This document shows, one piece after another, positions 47,228-56,089 of a DNA stretch of 64,000 nt. The notes below the pieces were generated by a model that saw nothing but the letters and a program-made list of their open reading frames with translations, made no database searches and was not told where the DNA came from. The DNA is from Oricola indica (lineage in GTDB: Bacteria; Pseudomonadota; Alphaproteobacteria; Rhizobiales; Rhizobiaceae). A program made the translations under genes and the position numbers. How positions within the stretch are numbered: position 1 is the stretch's first letter; each line of letters opens with the position of its first letter. The stretch is from assembly GCF_019966595.1 (NCBI RefSeq), contig NZ_JAINFJ010000001.1, positions 744,001 through 808,000 of the forward strand. The letters are read 5' to 3'.

Positions 47228-47391
47228 GATCGTTCTCCTGTCGCCGGACCCGGATGGTCCGGCCTTGCGTCGGTCACCGCCATGCGGTCCACACGCCACG
47301 CATAACACGGCGAGAGGCCTGACGGTTCCCTTTCGTCTGCGTTTCGCGAATAAGCGCTTTCCCGTCATTCGGCGGCACGGTAACAAGAAGC

Positions 47392-48231
47392 ATGACCGGT
47401 CCACGGCGCATGCCTGCCCACTCCGCACCGCAGCTTATCGTTTTTTCCGATCTCGACGGCACGCTGCTCGACCACGAGACCTATTCCTTCGATCCCGCCC
47501 GCCCCGCGCTCAGCGAACTCGCAAATCTCGGCATCCCGCTTGTCCTCGCCAGTTCGAAGACCGCTGCCGAAATCGCCGATCTGCGCGCAGAGATGGGCTT
47601 CGCGCATTGCCCCGCGATCGTCGAAAACGGCGCCGGCATCCTCGAACCCGAAGGACAGGATGGAGGAGAGGACGACGACACTGTCCATCGCCGGCTGCGC
47701 ACCGCGCTCGACGCCCTGCCCGCCGATCTGCGCGACGCCTATACCGGCTTTTCCGACTGGTCCGTCGAAGACGTGGCCGCGCGGACGGGGCTCGCGCCCG
47801 ACGCCGCGAAAAAGGCCGCCGCACGGCGCTTCTCCGAACCGGGCCTGTGGACGGGCACCGAGGCCGGGCGCGCCCGGTTCGAGGCCGAACTTGAAAAAAG
47901 CGGCATCACGGCGCGTCAGGGCGGCCGCTACCTCACCCTCTCCTTCGGCGCCACCAAGGCCGCGCGCATGCGCGAGATCGCGAGCCGCTACGCATCGGAC
48001 GGCGACCTCCCGCGCATGATCGCGCTGGGCGATGCGCCGAACGACATCGAAATGCTCGAAACGGCGGATATCGGCGTGATCGTAACAAATCCGCACGGCG
48101 CGGCGCTTCCCGCGCTGTCGGGCGAGGCCGAAGGACGAATTCGCCGCACCGCAAAATCCGGTCCGACCGGTTGGAACGAATCCGTTCTGCGGATAATTGA
48201 TGAGATGCGGACATCCAGCGGAGCGCGATAA
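47392..48231 (+). CDS. Mannosyl/glucosyl-3-phosphoglycerate phosphatase-like HAD protein
   Basis: The 279-residue protein is a HAD phosphatase of the MPGP group: FSDLDGTLLDHETY near residue 18, ASSKTAAEI near 54, and GDAPNDIEMLETADIG near 217. These remove phosphate from glycosyl-3-phosphoglycerate to yield glycosylglycerate, a compatible solute. The gene directly precedes a glycosyl-3-phosphoglycerate synthase-like gene by 4 bases, which fixes the likely substrate. It is not clear whether the sugar is glucose or mannose; the phosphorylase downstream favours glucose. An ATG at 47410 is an alternative start. Confidence 0.85.
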   Translation: MTGPRRMPAHSAPQLIVFSDLDGTLLDHETYSFDPARPALSELANLGIPLVLASSKTAAEIADLRAEMGFAHCPAIVENGAGILEPEGQDGGEDDDTVHRRLRTALDALPADLRDAYTGFSDWSVEDVAARTGLAPDAAKKAAARRFSEPGLWTGTEAGRARFEAELEKSGITARQGGRYLTLSFGATKAARMREIASRYASDGDLPRMIALGDAPNDIEMLETADIGVIVTNPHGAALPALSGEAEGRIRRTAKSGPTGWNESVLRIIDEMRTSSGAR

Positions 48232-48235
48232 CGAC

Positions 48236-49456
48236 ATGGCGGACTTTCACCAGAACGGCCACGTGGCCACGCTTCACAATCTTCGCGCCGACAATACCGG
48301 CACGCTGGAACGCGAACTGGAGGTTCTGTCGGCACACCGCAAGATCACCCTGATCCTGCCGTCCCTGTTTTCTGAACTGGAAGGCCCGGCGCTTGCCAAT
48401 ATTGTCGAGGAACTCTCCGGCGCGCGCTTCATCTCCAACATCGTCATCGGCCTCGACCGCGCCAACGAGGCGGAATACCGCCACGCCCGCGAGTTCTTCT
48501 CGGTCCTGCCGCAGCCGCATTCAATCCTTTGGAACGACGGCCCGCGCCTCAAGGCGATCGACACAAGGCTCAAGGAAGCCGGCCTTTCGCCGGAGGAGCC
48601 CGGCAAGGGACGCAATGTCTGGTACTGCATCGGCTACACGCTCGCGCGGCGCGATTCCGACGTTGTCGCGCTGCATGACTGCGACATCGTCACCTATTCG
48701 CGCGAAATGCTGGCGCGGCTGATCTATCCCGTCGCCAACCCGGCCTTTTCCTACCTCTTCTGCAAGGGTTTCTACGCGCGCTATGCCGGCGGCAAGATGA
48801 ACGGCCGGGTCAACCGGCTGCTGGTCACACCGCTGCTGCTGTCGCTGGCCAAGACCGTCGGCCATCGCGACTACCTGACCTATCTCGCCGCCTTCCGTTA
48901 CCCGCTCGCCGGCGAGTTCGCCATGCGCACGGCGATCCTGCCGGATATCCGCATTCCATCCGACTGGGGGCTGGAGATCGGCGTCCTGTCGGAAGTCTGG
49001 CGCAATCTGTCGACCCGCCTCGTCTGCCAGGTGGAGATCGCCGACGCCTACGATCACAAGCACCAGCCGCTGTCGCAGGAAGACCCGCAAAAGGGCCTGT
49101 CGCGCATGTCGATCGACATCTGCAAGGCGCTGTACCGCAAGCTCGCCACCGACGGCACGATCTTCAGCCAGGAGACCTTCCGCACCATCAAGGCGACCTA
49201 CTACCGCGAGGCGCTGGACATGATCGAGGCCTATTACAACGACGCCCGCATGAACGGTCTCCACATCGACCGCCATACGGAGGAACGCGCCGTCGAGCTC
49301 TTTGCCTCCAACATCGTCGAGGCCGGCCAGACCTTCCTCGACAATCCGATGGAAACGCCCTTCATTCCCAACTGGAGCCGCGTCCAGGCCGCCGACCCCG
49401 ACCTGATGCGCGACCTCGTCGAGGCTGTGAAGGCGGACGACGCGGAATTCGGCTGA
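48236..49456 (+). CDS. Glucosyl-3-phosphoglycerate synthase-like glycosyltransferase
   Basis: The 406-residue GT-A enzyme has the nucleotide-sugar DxD motif in ALHDCDIVTY near residue 145. The family transfers glucose from an NDP-glucose to 3-phosphoglycerate. YCIGYTLARRDSD before the DxD and GLEIGVLSEVWRNL near 243 are typical of GpgS of the Persephonella type. With the preceding phosphatase it would make glucosylglycerate, which accumulates under salt or nitrogen stress. The ATG at 48236 sits 4 bases after the phosphatase stop. Confidence 0.85.
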   Translation: MADFHQNGHVATLHNLRADNTGTLERELEVLSAHRKITLILPSLFSELEGPALANIVEELSGARFISNIVIGLDRANEAEYRHAREFFSVLPQPHSILWNDGPRLKAIDTRLKEAGLSPEEPGKGRNVWYCIGYTLARRDSDVVALHDCDIVTYSREMLARLIYPVANPAFSYLFCKGFYARYAGGKMNGRVNRLLVTPLLLSLAKTVGHRDYLTYLAAFRYPLAGEFAMRTAILPDIRIPSDWGLEIGVLSEVWRNLSTRLVCQVEIADAYDHKHQPLSQEDPQKGLSRMSIDICKALYRKLATDGTIFSQETFRTIKATYYREALDMIEAYYNDARMNGLHIDRHTEERAVELFASNIVEAGQTFLDNPMETPFIPNWSRVQAADPDLMRDLVEAVKADDAEFG

Positions 49457-49515
49457 GGCCGCCGACACAGTTCCAGACCGACGCGTTTCGTCCCCGGCAT
49501 CGCCAAAGGACCCTC

Positions 49516-51165
49516 ATGACACGCAAACCCTACCGCGACGATCCGGATTGGTGGAAGTCATCCGCCATCTATCAGATCTATCCGCGCAGCTTCTGCGACT
49601 CGAACGCAGACGGGATCGGCGACATCCCGGGCATCATCTCGAAACTCGATTATCTCGCGGATCTCGGCATCGGCGCGATCTGGCTGTCCCCGGTCTACAC
49701 ATCGCCGATGGAGGACAATGGCTATGACATCGCCGATTATCGCGACATAGCGCCGGAATTCGGCACGCTGGCCGACATGGACAGGCTGATCGCCGCGGCC
49801 GCTCAGCGCCGTATCGGCATCGTCATGGATCTCGTGGTCAATCACACCTCCAGCGACCACGAATGGTTTGCCGAGGCGCGGTCCTCCCGCGAAAGCCCGA
49901 AACGCGACTACTATATCTGGCGCGACCCCGCCCCCGATGGCGGCCCGCCCAACACGCTACGCTCCTATTTCGGAGGGTCCGCCTGGGCGTTGGACGAAGC
50001 GACCGGCCAGTACTATCTGCATCTGTTCGCGCCGGGCCAGCCGGATCTCAACTGGGAAAATCCGGACCTGCGCGCCGAGATATACGCCATGATGAACTGG
50101 TGGCTCGACCGCGGCATCGCCGGCTTTCGGATGGACGTGATCGACCTGATCGGCAAGGAGCCCGACCGTCAGATCCTCAACAACGGCCCGCGCCTGCACG
50201 ACTATCTGAAGGAAATGCACCGGGAAACGCTGGCGGGTCGCAACGTGCTCGCCGTCGGAGAGACCTGGGAAGCGACACCTGAAATGGGCGTCCTCTTTTC
50301 GGGCCGCTCCAGCAACGAATTGTCCATGGTCTTCCAGTTCCAGCATGTCACCTGCTTCTGGGGCGAAGCGGGCAAATGGGATCCGAAACCCTTCGATCTC
50401 GTGGTCTTCAAGAAGGCCCTGAACGATTGGCAGCGCGCACTCGCATCCGATGGCTGGAACTCGCTGTTCATCTCGAACCACGACCTGCCCCGTGCCGTAT
50501 CGCGCTACGGCGATGCCACGGACCACTGGCGCGAGTCGGCCACGGCGCTCGCCACGGTCAACCACCTGATGCGCGGCACACCCTATGTCTATCAGGGCGA
50601 GGAAATCGGCATGACGAATGCCGGTTTCACCGCGATCGACCAGTATCGCGATGTCGAAACGTTGAATCACTACGAGGAAACGGTTGCGGCAGGCGGAGAC
50701 CCGAAGGCCTTTCTGGCCGGCGCCGCCGCCAATGGCCGCGACAACGCCCGCACGCCGATGCAATGGACCGCGGCAAAGAACGCCGGCTTCACGGCCGGTG
50801 TTCCGTGGATCGAGGTGAACGCGAACCACGCGACGATCAATGTCGAGGCGCAGATCGGCGACGAGAAATCCGTTCTGGCGCACTACCGCACGCTGATCGC
50901 TCTTCGGCAGAGCCACAAGGTCATATCTCTGGGCGACTACATCCCCTTCCTCGAAGACGATCCTCGATTGTTCGTCTTCGAGCGGCGTCTTGATGACACG
51001 CGCCTTGTCGTCGTCTGCAATTTCTCCGGCGAACCGACGGAGTTTGCGGTTCCGCCGGACCTGGAGACTTCGGGAGAATGTGTCGTTTTCAACCACACGC
51101 CACGCGACCGGGTCGCGGGCACGATGCATCTCGCGCCGTGGGAAGCCTTCGCGGTTCTCGCCTGA
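49516..51165 (+). CDS. GH13 alpha-glucosidase
   Basis: The 549-residue protein is an alpha-amylase-family hydrolase of the oligo-1,6-/alpha-glucosidase type. WWKSSAIYQIYPRSFCD starts the barrel. The nucleophile Asp is in FRMDVIDLIG near residue 213, the acid/base Glu in AVGETWEA near 252, and the third Asp in FISNHDLPR near 325. It has no signal peptide, so it acts in the cytoplasm. It follows the glucosylglycerate synthesis genes on the same strand and converges with a phosphorylase gene 3 bases away; it may hydrolyse glucosylglycerate or another alpha-glucoside. Confidence 0.92.
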   Translation: MTRKPYRDDPDWWKSSAIYQIYPRSFCDSNADGIGDIPGIISKLDYLADLGIGAIWLSPVYTSPMEDNGYDIADYRDIAPEFGTLADMDRLIAAAAQRRIGIVMDLVVNHTSSDHEWFAEARSSRESPKRDYYIWRDPAPDGGPPNTLRSYFGGSAWALDEATGQYYLHLFAPGQPDLNWENPDLRAEIYAMMNWWLDRGIAGFRMDVIDLIGKEPDRQILNNGPRLHDYLKEMHRETLAGRNVLAVGETWEATPEMGVLFSGRSSNELSMVFQFQHVTCFWGEAGKWDPKPFDLVVFKKALNDWQRALASDGWNSLFISNHDLPRAVSRYGDATDHWRESATALATVNHLMRGTPYVYQGEEIGMTNAGFTAIDQYRDVETLNHYEETVAAGGDPKAFLAGAAANGRDNARTPMQWTAAKNAGFTAGVPWIEVNANHATINVEAQIGDEKSVLAHYRTLIALRQSHKVISLGDYIPFLEDDPRLFVFERRLDDTRLVVVCNFSGEPTEFAVPPDLETSGECVVFNHTPRDRVAGTMHLAPWEAFAVLA

Positions 51166-51168
51166 GGC

Positions 51169-52914
51169 CTATCCCCGGTTCGAGATCCACCGGCACTGAT
51201 AGGGCGCGAAGATGATGTCACCGCGCGCGGGGTCGATCGCCTCGCCCGACAGCAGGTCCTTCCATGCCATGCCGGTGATCAGGTTGATCGACACCGCCGG
51301 GATGGAGATTTCCTCGTTGGTGACATTGTGGATCGCGAAGATCGACTGGTCGCGGTCGAGGCTCTGGCGCCAGAAGCCGAACAGCTTGTCACCGAATTGC
51401 AGCGTGAACTGCGTCGCATTCGGATGGAACGCCGACTGGCCCGCGCGCAGGATAATCCGGCGCTTCAGTTCCGCCAGCACGCGCGCATGCGTCGTGTCCG
51501 GATCGTCCAGCAGGCCGCGCAATTCCTCGTAATCCCAGCGCTTCCGGTTGATCGCCCTATTGTGCCCGGTCTTTTCCACGCCCTCGTGGTCGTTGCCGGT
51601 GCCCAGCAGCGAATGCACGTAGAATGCCGGAATGCCTTCCAATCCCATCATGATGGTCTGGCTGGCGATGAACCGTTCGAACTGCCATTCGTCGGGCCCG
51701 TCGACCGTTCCCTTCATCGCCTCGTAATAGGCGATGTTGAGTTCGTAGGCCCGGCGCGTCCCGTCAGGCATGGCGCGCATCGAGACCAGACCGCCGAAAC
51801 GCTGCACCGTGGCGATCACGCTGTCGATCTCGTCCTCGGACAACAGGCCCTCCGCCGGCCGCATGCCGATCCCGTCATGCGAGGCGCTGAAATTCAGATA
51901 GGCACAGCCAAGCTGCGCCGGCGGCATCGCCATCTGCCAGGTGTTGAGATAGCGCGAGGTGCCGTTCAGCAGCGCATGCAGCATCAAAGGCGGCAGCGAG
52001 AAATTGTAGATCGCATGCGCCTCGTTGCGGTTGCCGAAATAGGAGAGGTTCTCGGCATTCGGCACATTCGTCTCCGTCAGGAGCACGATGCGTTCCTCGG
52101 CATAGTCGCACAACAGCCGCATCAGCCGCACGATGGCATGGGTCTGCGGCAGATGGATGCAACTCGTGCCGATTTCCTTCCAGACGAAGGCGACAGCATC
52201 GAGCCGAACGATGCGCACGCCATTGGCCACATGCAGGCGCATGATCCGGATCATGTCGACCAGCACGTCCGGGTTGGCGTAATTCAGGTCGATCTGGTCA
52301 TAGGAGAAGGTGCACCAGACATGGCGCTTGCCGTTCGGCGTTTCGACCTCGCGCAGCAGGTCATGGGCGCGCGGACGCACCACGCTGCGGAGATCGTCCT
52401 CGGGCGACGCCTCGAAGAAATAGCGGTCATAGGGCTCGTGGCCCTGCAGATATTCGTTGAACCACTTCGACTGCGCCGACATGTGGTTGAGCACGAGATC
52501 CGACATCAGCCGGAAATGCTCGCCGATGCGGTTCACGTCGGCCCAGTCGCCGAGCGCAGAATTCACCTGCTCGTAATCGGTGACCGCGAAGCCGTCATCC
52601 GAGGTGAAGGGAAAGAACGGCAGGATGTGAACGCCGGTGATCGCGTCGGCGAGATAGCGGCGAAGGAAATCGTGCAGCAGGTCGAGCGGCTTGTGCTGGC
52701 CGTCGATCACCGTGTTGCCATAGGTGATGACCACGGAGTCCTTCTGCGACCACAACGTGTTGCCCGGCGGACGGACGCGTTGACGCGGCCCGCGACCGTC
52801 GGGCCAGAAGGCCTCGATGATCCTCCGCGCCAGATGCGCGGCATCCTCGTCCGGATAGATTTCCTTGACGAGCGACACCAATCGCGCCCGCAACTGCGAA
52901 TTGACAGCGATCAT
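51169..52914 (-). CDS. GH13 sucrose phosphorylase-family enzyme (probable glucosylglycerate phosphorylase)
   Basis: The 581-residue protein is a GH13 subfamily 18-type phosphorylase: ITYGNTVIDGQHKPLDLLHDFLRRY near residue 60, nucleophile Asp in VRIVRLDAVAFVWKE near 230, acid/base Glu in LLTETNVPN, and NFSASHDGIGMRP near 335. Members cleave sucrose, glucosylglycerol or glucosylglycerate with phosphate. Its length exceeds that of plain sucrose phosphorylases (about 490 residues) and fits the glucosylglycerate branch, as does its neighbourhood. The ATG at 52914 (MIAVNSQLRARL) is chosen; sequence upstream lacks similarity. Confidence 0.85.
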   Translation of the reverse strand: MIAVNSQLRARLVSLVKEIYPDEDAAHLARRIIEAFWPDGRGPRQRVRPPGNTLWSQKDSVVITYGNTVIDGQHKPLDLLHDFLRRYLADAITGVHILPFFPFTSDDGFAVTDYEQVNSALGDWADVNRIGEHFRLMSDLVLNHMSAQSKWFNEYLQGHEPYDRYFFEASPEDDLRSVVRPRAHDLLREVETPNGKRHVWCTFSYDQIDLNYANPDVLVDMIRIMRLHVANGVRIVRLDAVAFVWKEIGTSCIHLPQTHAIVRLMRLLCDYAEERIVLLTETNVPNAENLSYFGNRNEAHAIYNFSLPPLMLHALLNGTSRYLNTWQMAMPPAQLGCAYLNFSASHDGIGMRPAEGLLSEDEIDSVIATVQRFGGLVSMRAMPDGTRRAYELNIAYYEAMKGTVDGPDEWQFERFIASQTIMMGLEGIPAFYVHSLLGTGNDHEGVEKTGHNRAINRKRWDYEELRGLLDDPDTTHARVLAELKRRIILRAGQSAFHPNATQFTLQFGDKLFGFWRQSLDRDQSIFAIHNVTNEEISIPAVSINLITGMAWKDLLSGEAIDPARGDIIFAPYQCRWISNRG

Positions 52915-52990
52915 CCGTCCCGCAAACCCTGGTGTCGCACTGCACAAAAATCCATCGTGCCCTGATTTTGACCTCGAACGCAAGAGCGGT

Positions 52991-53019
52991 TTGAAAAAGG
53001 CAAAACAAATCGATTTAAA
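52991..53019 (+). promoter_or_regulatory. Candidate promoter of the phosphofructokinase gene
   Basis: TTGAAA (52991-52996) and TTTAAA (53014-53019) are separated by 17 bases in an unusually AT-rich stretch of the 154-base region between the phosphorylase gene and the divergent phosphofructokinase gene. It lies about 50 bases before the start codon. This is a consensus-like match only, with no operator visible. Confidence 0.4.
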
Positions 53020-53068
53020 GACAACCTGACTTGCTCTAACATTGCGGTCACGAAACGAGGAGGTCGAC

Positions 53069-54223
53069 ATGCATCTGGGTATCCTGACCGGCGGCGGAGA
53101 CGTTCCGGGCTTGAACTCCGCCATCAAGGCCGTGGTGAACGAGGCGTTCGCCCGCGGCTGGACAGTCACCGGCTTCCGCTGCGGCTGGGCCGGTCCCGTC
53201 GAGACCGATCCGCTCGATCTCGAAGCCACCGCCGCCCACCGGCAGGAACTGACGCCGGAATTCGTGCGGTCGATCAACCGCTCGGGCGGCACGATCCTGC
53301 ATTCGTCGCGCACCCGTCCGTCGCGCATGAAGGCCGCCGATCTGCCCGGCCACGTGAAGAAGACGGCCCCGCACGCCGATGAGGGCTATGTCGACGCGAC
53401 CGATCATGTCCTGTCGGTGATCGATGCGCTGAAGATCGATGTCCTGATCGCGATCGGCGGCGACGACACGCTCTCCTACGCCGCCGAACTGCACGAGCGC
53501 GGCGCGCCGACCATGTGCATCCCGAAGACCATGGACAATGACGTCTTCGGCACCGACTACTGCATCGGCTTTTCCACCTGCGTCACCCGCTCCGTCGAGA
53601 TGATCGCCAATCTGCGCACCACGGCGGGAAGCCATGAGCGTTTCCTGATCGTCGAGATGTTCGGCCGCAATTGCGGCATGTCGGCGCTCGGCGCCGGTTA
53701 CCTCTCCGACGCGGACCGCACGCTCATCGCCGAGGTTCCGTTCGAGATGGAGCGGCTGGCCGAATTGCTGTCGCGCGACCGCGCGGCCAACCCCTCCAAT
53801 TACACGGTCTGCATCGTCTCCGAAGGCGCGATGGAGAGCGGCGGCCGTATCATCGAGAAGGGCGAGGCCGACGCCTATGGCCACAAGAAACTCGGCGGCA
53901 TCGGTGAACATATCGGCGTCAGCCTCAAGGATCTGACCGGCACCGACATGATGATCCAGAATCTCGGTTATCTGCTGCGCTCCGGCCCGCCGGACGCCGT
54001 TGACCTGACCGTCGCCAAGAATTTCGGCACCATGGCCGTCCACCTGATCGAGGAAGGCCGCACCGGCCTGATGATGTCCATCCGCGACGGCCACTACACA
54101 ACCCAGCCCGCCAACATCTCCACGCAGGGCGAACACCGGGTCAATGTCGCATCGATGTATGATCCGGAAAATTACCGGCCGAAGATTTCGAAGGTCGAGG
54201 GCTCGACGCTCTATCTGCGATAG
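53069..54223 (+). CDS. pfp: 6-phosphofructokinase, PPi-dependent type
   Basis: The 384-residue protein has the PFK start GILTGGGDVPGLNSAIKAVV and the active-site PKTMDNDVFG near residue 155. The two residues that separate ATP from PPi enzymes read Asp in IGGDDTLSY and Lys in IPKTMDND, where E. coli ATP-PFK has Gly at both. That pair marks a pyrophosphate-dependent, reversible enzyme converting fructose 6-phosphate and fructose 1,6-bisphosphate. The ATG at 53069 has GAGGAGG 5 bases upstream. It is divergent from the glucosylglycerate phosphorylase and may share its control region. Confidence 0.9.
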   Translation: MHLGILTGGGDVPGLNSAIKAVVNEAFARGWTVTGFRCGWAGPVETDPLDLEATAAHRQELTPEFVRSINRSGGTILHSSRTRPSRMKAADLPGHVKKTAPHADEGYVDATDHVLSVIDALKIDVLIAIGGDDTLSYAAELHERGAPTMCIPKTMDNDVFGTDYCIGFSTCVTRSVEMIANLRTTAGSHERFLIVEMFGRNCGMSALGAGYLSDADRTLIAEVPFEMERLAELLSRDRAANPSNYTVCIVSEGAMESGGRIIEKGEADAYGHKKLGGIGEHIGVSLKDLTGTDMMIQNLGYLLRSGPPDAVDLTVAKNFGTMAVHLIEEGRTGLMMSIRDGHYTTQPANISTQGEHRVNVASMYDPENYRPKISKVEGSTLYLR

Positions 54224-54230
54224 AGCGCGG

Positions 54231-54722
54231 TCACGCCTCGCCGATCACGTGATGGCATTCGAAGACCAATGGCTCGATCGGTGATCCGTCATTGGTCGCC
54301 GCGTGTTCGCCGAATGTGTTGAAGCCGGCCGGTATGACGGTGCCGACCTGCGCCACGTCGAGGAATATGTGCTTGGCATTTTCGGGTGAGCGCTCGAACC
54401 AGTTCGGATTGTCGAATGTGCCGCCAAACACGCCGGCGACAGCGGGAAACCGCTCGAAGGTCATGAACAGCTTCGTCCCGCAATTCTCGCAGAAATGGAT
54501 ATGGACTATCTTGCCGCTGCCCTCGGAACGATGATCATAGGTCCTCGGCTTTCCGGAGGTCACGGCAAATGCGTCCTTGTCGAAGATCGGTTCGACGAGA
54601 TAGGCGCCTCCCGTGCCCCGCTGACAGAACCTGCAATGACAAAAGGTCACCCGCATCGGTTCGGTTGAGACGGCATAAGAAACCATTCCGCACAGGCAAC
54701 GGCCGTTTTCTGTGGTCATCAT
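54231..54722 (-). CDS. GFA-family zinc-binding protein
   Basis: The 163-residue protein has the glutathione-dependent formaldehyde-activating (GFA/CENP-V) fold: CLCGMVSY near residue 9, CHCRFCQRGTGG near 28 and CENCGTKLF near 78 supply the structural and catalytic zinc ligands. Most members are of unknown function despite the family name. It is encoded 7 bases from the convergent phosphofructokinase stop. Two adjacent ATG codons begin the gene, with AAGGAG just upstream; the second is at better spacing. Confidence 0.9.
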   Translation of the reverse strand: MMTTENGRCLCGMVSYAVSTEPMRVTFCHCRFCQRGTGGAYLVEPIFDKDAFAVTSGKPRTYDHRSEGSGKIVHIHFCENCGTKLFMTFERFPAVAGVFGGTFDNPNWFERSPENAKHIFLDVAQVGTVIPAGFNTFGEHAATNDGSPIEPLVFECHHVIGEA

Positions 54723-54846
54723 GGAACTCCTTGGTTGGCTGATGAGCGTAGCGGAAATTCGGCGACCGACCTAGCGTCCATTCAACGAAACAAAGCGCCC
54801 ATTCGAAACCGAAGAGGCGCCTTTTTCATCGTCGATGAGGCAGGGA

Positions 54847-55347
54847 TCATGCGGCATTGCCTGCAAGCAGCATCGCTCCAACGAGGTAGCAAATCGCGGC
54901 GCCTGCGGACCCTGCGGTGCGAAAATGGTTCAGAGCCGTCCAGCGCTGCCCGTAATGGGCCCAGTATCCAAACCCCGCACTCTCCGTCAGTTCCAGCGCG
55001 TCGAGACGCTTGTTCATCGGCACATTGCCGGCCGCGGTCACTGCGAAAACGCCGAGAATGTAAAGCGCCGCGCCGGCGACCAGCCAGGCACCCGCCGCGC
55101 CGGTGGCCGAAACCGCGCCATAAGCCGCGATGGCGAGCGAGACCGGCACCATGCCGAGCAGCAGCACCATGAAAACCGAGCGGTAGACCTTGCGGTTGAT
55201 CTCCTGCATCGCCTCCATGCCGGCCACTGGTGCCGAAGCGACAAGCGAACGCATCACGAAGTCCGAAAACGTCAGGAAGACGCCCGCGACGAGCCCCGTG
55301 GCGACCGACGCCGCCGCGAGCACCCAGGGAATGATCTGTTCGAACAT
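54847..55347 (-). CDS. DUF1772 (anthrone oxygenase-like) membrane protein
   Basis: The 166-residue protein has four transmembrane helices. ATGLVAGVFLTFSDFVMRSL near residue 18 and FGYWAHYGQRWTALNHFRT near 125 are typical of DUF1772, whose fungal relatives act as anthrone oxygenases; the bacterial role is unknown. It starts 26 bases after the stop of a NAD(P)-binding protein gene on the same strand, so both are likely under the TetR regulator at 56083. Confidence 0.85.
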   Translation of the reverse strand: MFEQIIPWVLAAASVATGLVAGVFLTFSDFVMRSLVASAPVAGMEAMQEINRKVYRSVFMVLLLGMVPVSLAIAAYGAVSATGAAGAWLVAGAALYILGVFAVTAAGNVPMNKRLDALELTESAGFGYWAHYGQRWTALNHFRTAGSAGAAICYLVGAMLLAGNAA

Positions 55348-55373
55348 TGTTCTGTCCTTTCCTGTGGTTGACG

Positions 55374-56003
55374 TCAGTTGGAGATGCCGACGGCGCGGCG
55401 CATATAGGTCGCGTCGCAAAGCTGCCGGGTGAGGAATGCAGCGATATCGGCGCGCGGGATCGTCAGTTTCAGCGAGCGCAGCTCCGGGCCGAAATTCTCC
55501 CGGAAACCGCCTCGCGCCGGACCGTCCGCGAAAGCGCTCGGGCGCACGATGGTCCAGTCGAGCCCGCTGGCGCGCACCAGCTTTTCCTGCAGTTCGTGAT
55601 CGAGGAAGACCGGCCGCAGCAGCAGGCCGAACATGATCCGTTTCCAGAAGAAGTTCAGGTTGCTCCAGCTCTCATGCGCGCCCAGCGTCGACTGGCAGAT
55701 CAGCCGGCGCACGCCATGCGCATGCATCGCCTGAATGACGTTCATCGTGCCCTGCGAACGGATCACGCTTCTGCGCGACATTCCCGCGCCCAGCGTGATC
55801 ACCACCGCATCATGACCGCGCACCGCATCCGATACCGAGGCCGGATCCAGCGCGTTGCCCGCGAACAACCCCAGTTTCGGATCGTCGATCCCAAGCGATC
55901 CCGGCCGACGGGCAAAGGCCGTGACCTCGTGCCCCTCCTTCAACATGGTTTCGACGGCGAGCCTTCCGATCGTGCCGGTGGCTCCGAAGACGATGACTTT
56001 CAT
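55374..56003 (-). CDS. NAD(P)-binding atypical short-chain dehydrogenase (NmrA/YwnB-like)
   Basis: The 209-residue protein has an N-terminal dinucleotide-binding loop VIVFGATGTIGRLAVETML, ITLGAG, and a SGLDWTIVRPSAFADG segment near residue 150. It is an atypical SDR of the NAD(P)H-binding group; the catalytic YxxxK is not evident, so it may be a sensor or a redox partner rather than a dehydrogenase. The ATG at 56003 begins the conserved fold. It is divergent from the TetR gene, with three operators between them. Confidence 0.88.
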   Translation of the reverse strand: MKVIVFGATGTIGRLAVETMLKEGHEVTAFARRPGSLGIDDPKLGLFAGNALDPASVSDAVRGHDAVVITLGAGMSRRSVIRSQGTMNVIQAMHAHGVRRLICQSTLGAHESWSNLNFFWKRIMFGLLLRPVFLDHELQEKLVRASGLDWTIVRPSAFADGPARGGFRENFGPELRSLKLTIPRADIAAFLTRQLCDATYMRRAVGISN

Positions 56004-56032
56004 GATCCTGTCCTTTCCGGATTTTTCCAAGC

Positions 56033-56089
56033 TTGACACCGTGTCAAGTTGACATGGCGTCAATTAGAGTTACCTTGACACCATGTCAA
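56033..56089. promoter_or_regulatory. Three palindromic operators for the TetR regulator
   Basis: Palindromes of 15 bases occur at 56033-56047 (TTGACACCGTGTCAA, perfect), 56049-56063 (TTGACATGGCGTCAA) and 56075-56089 (TTGACACCATGTCAA). The third contains the TetR start codon (56083). On the minus strand TTGACA of the third site (56089-56084) is followed after 17 bases by TAATTG (56066-56061), a candidate promoter for the NAD(P)-binding protein gene. Binding would therefore block both divergent genes. Confidence 0.8.
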
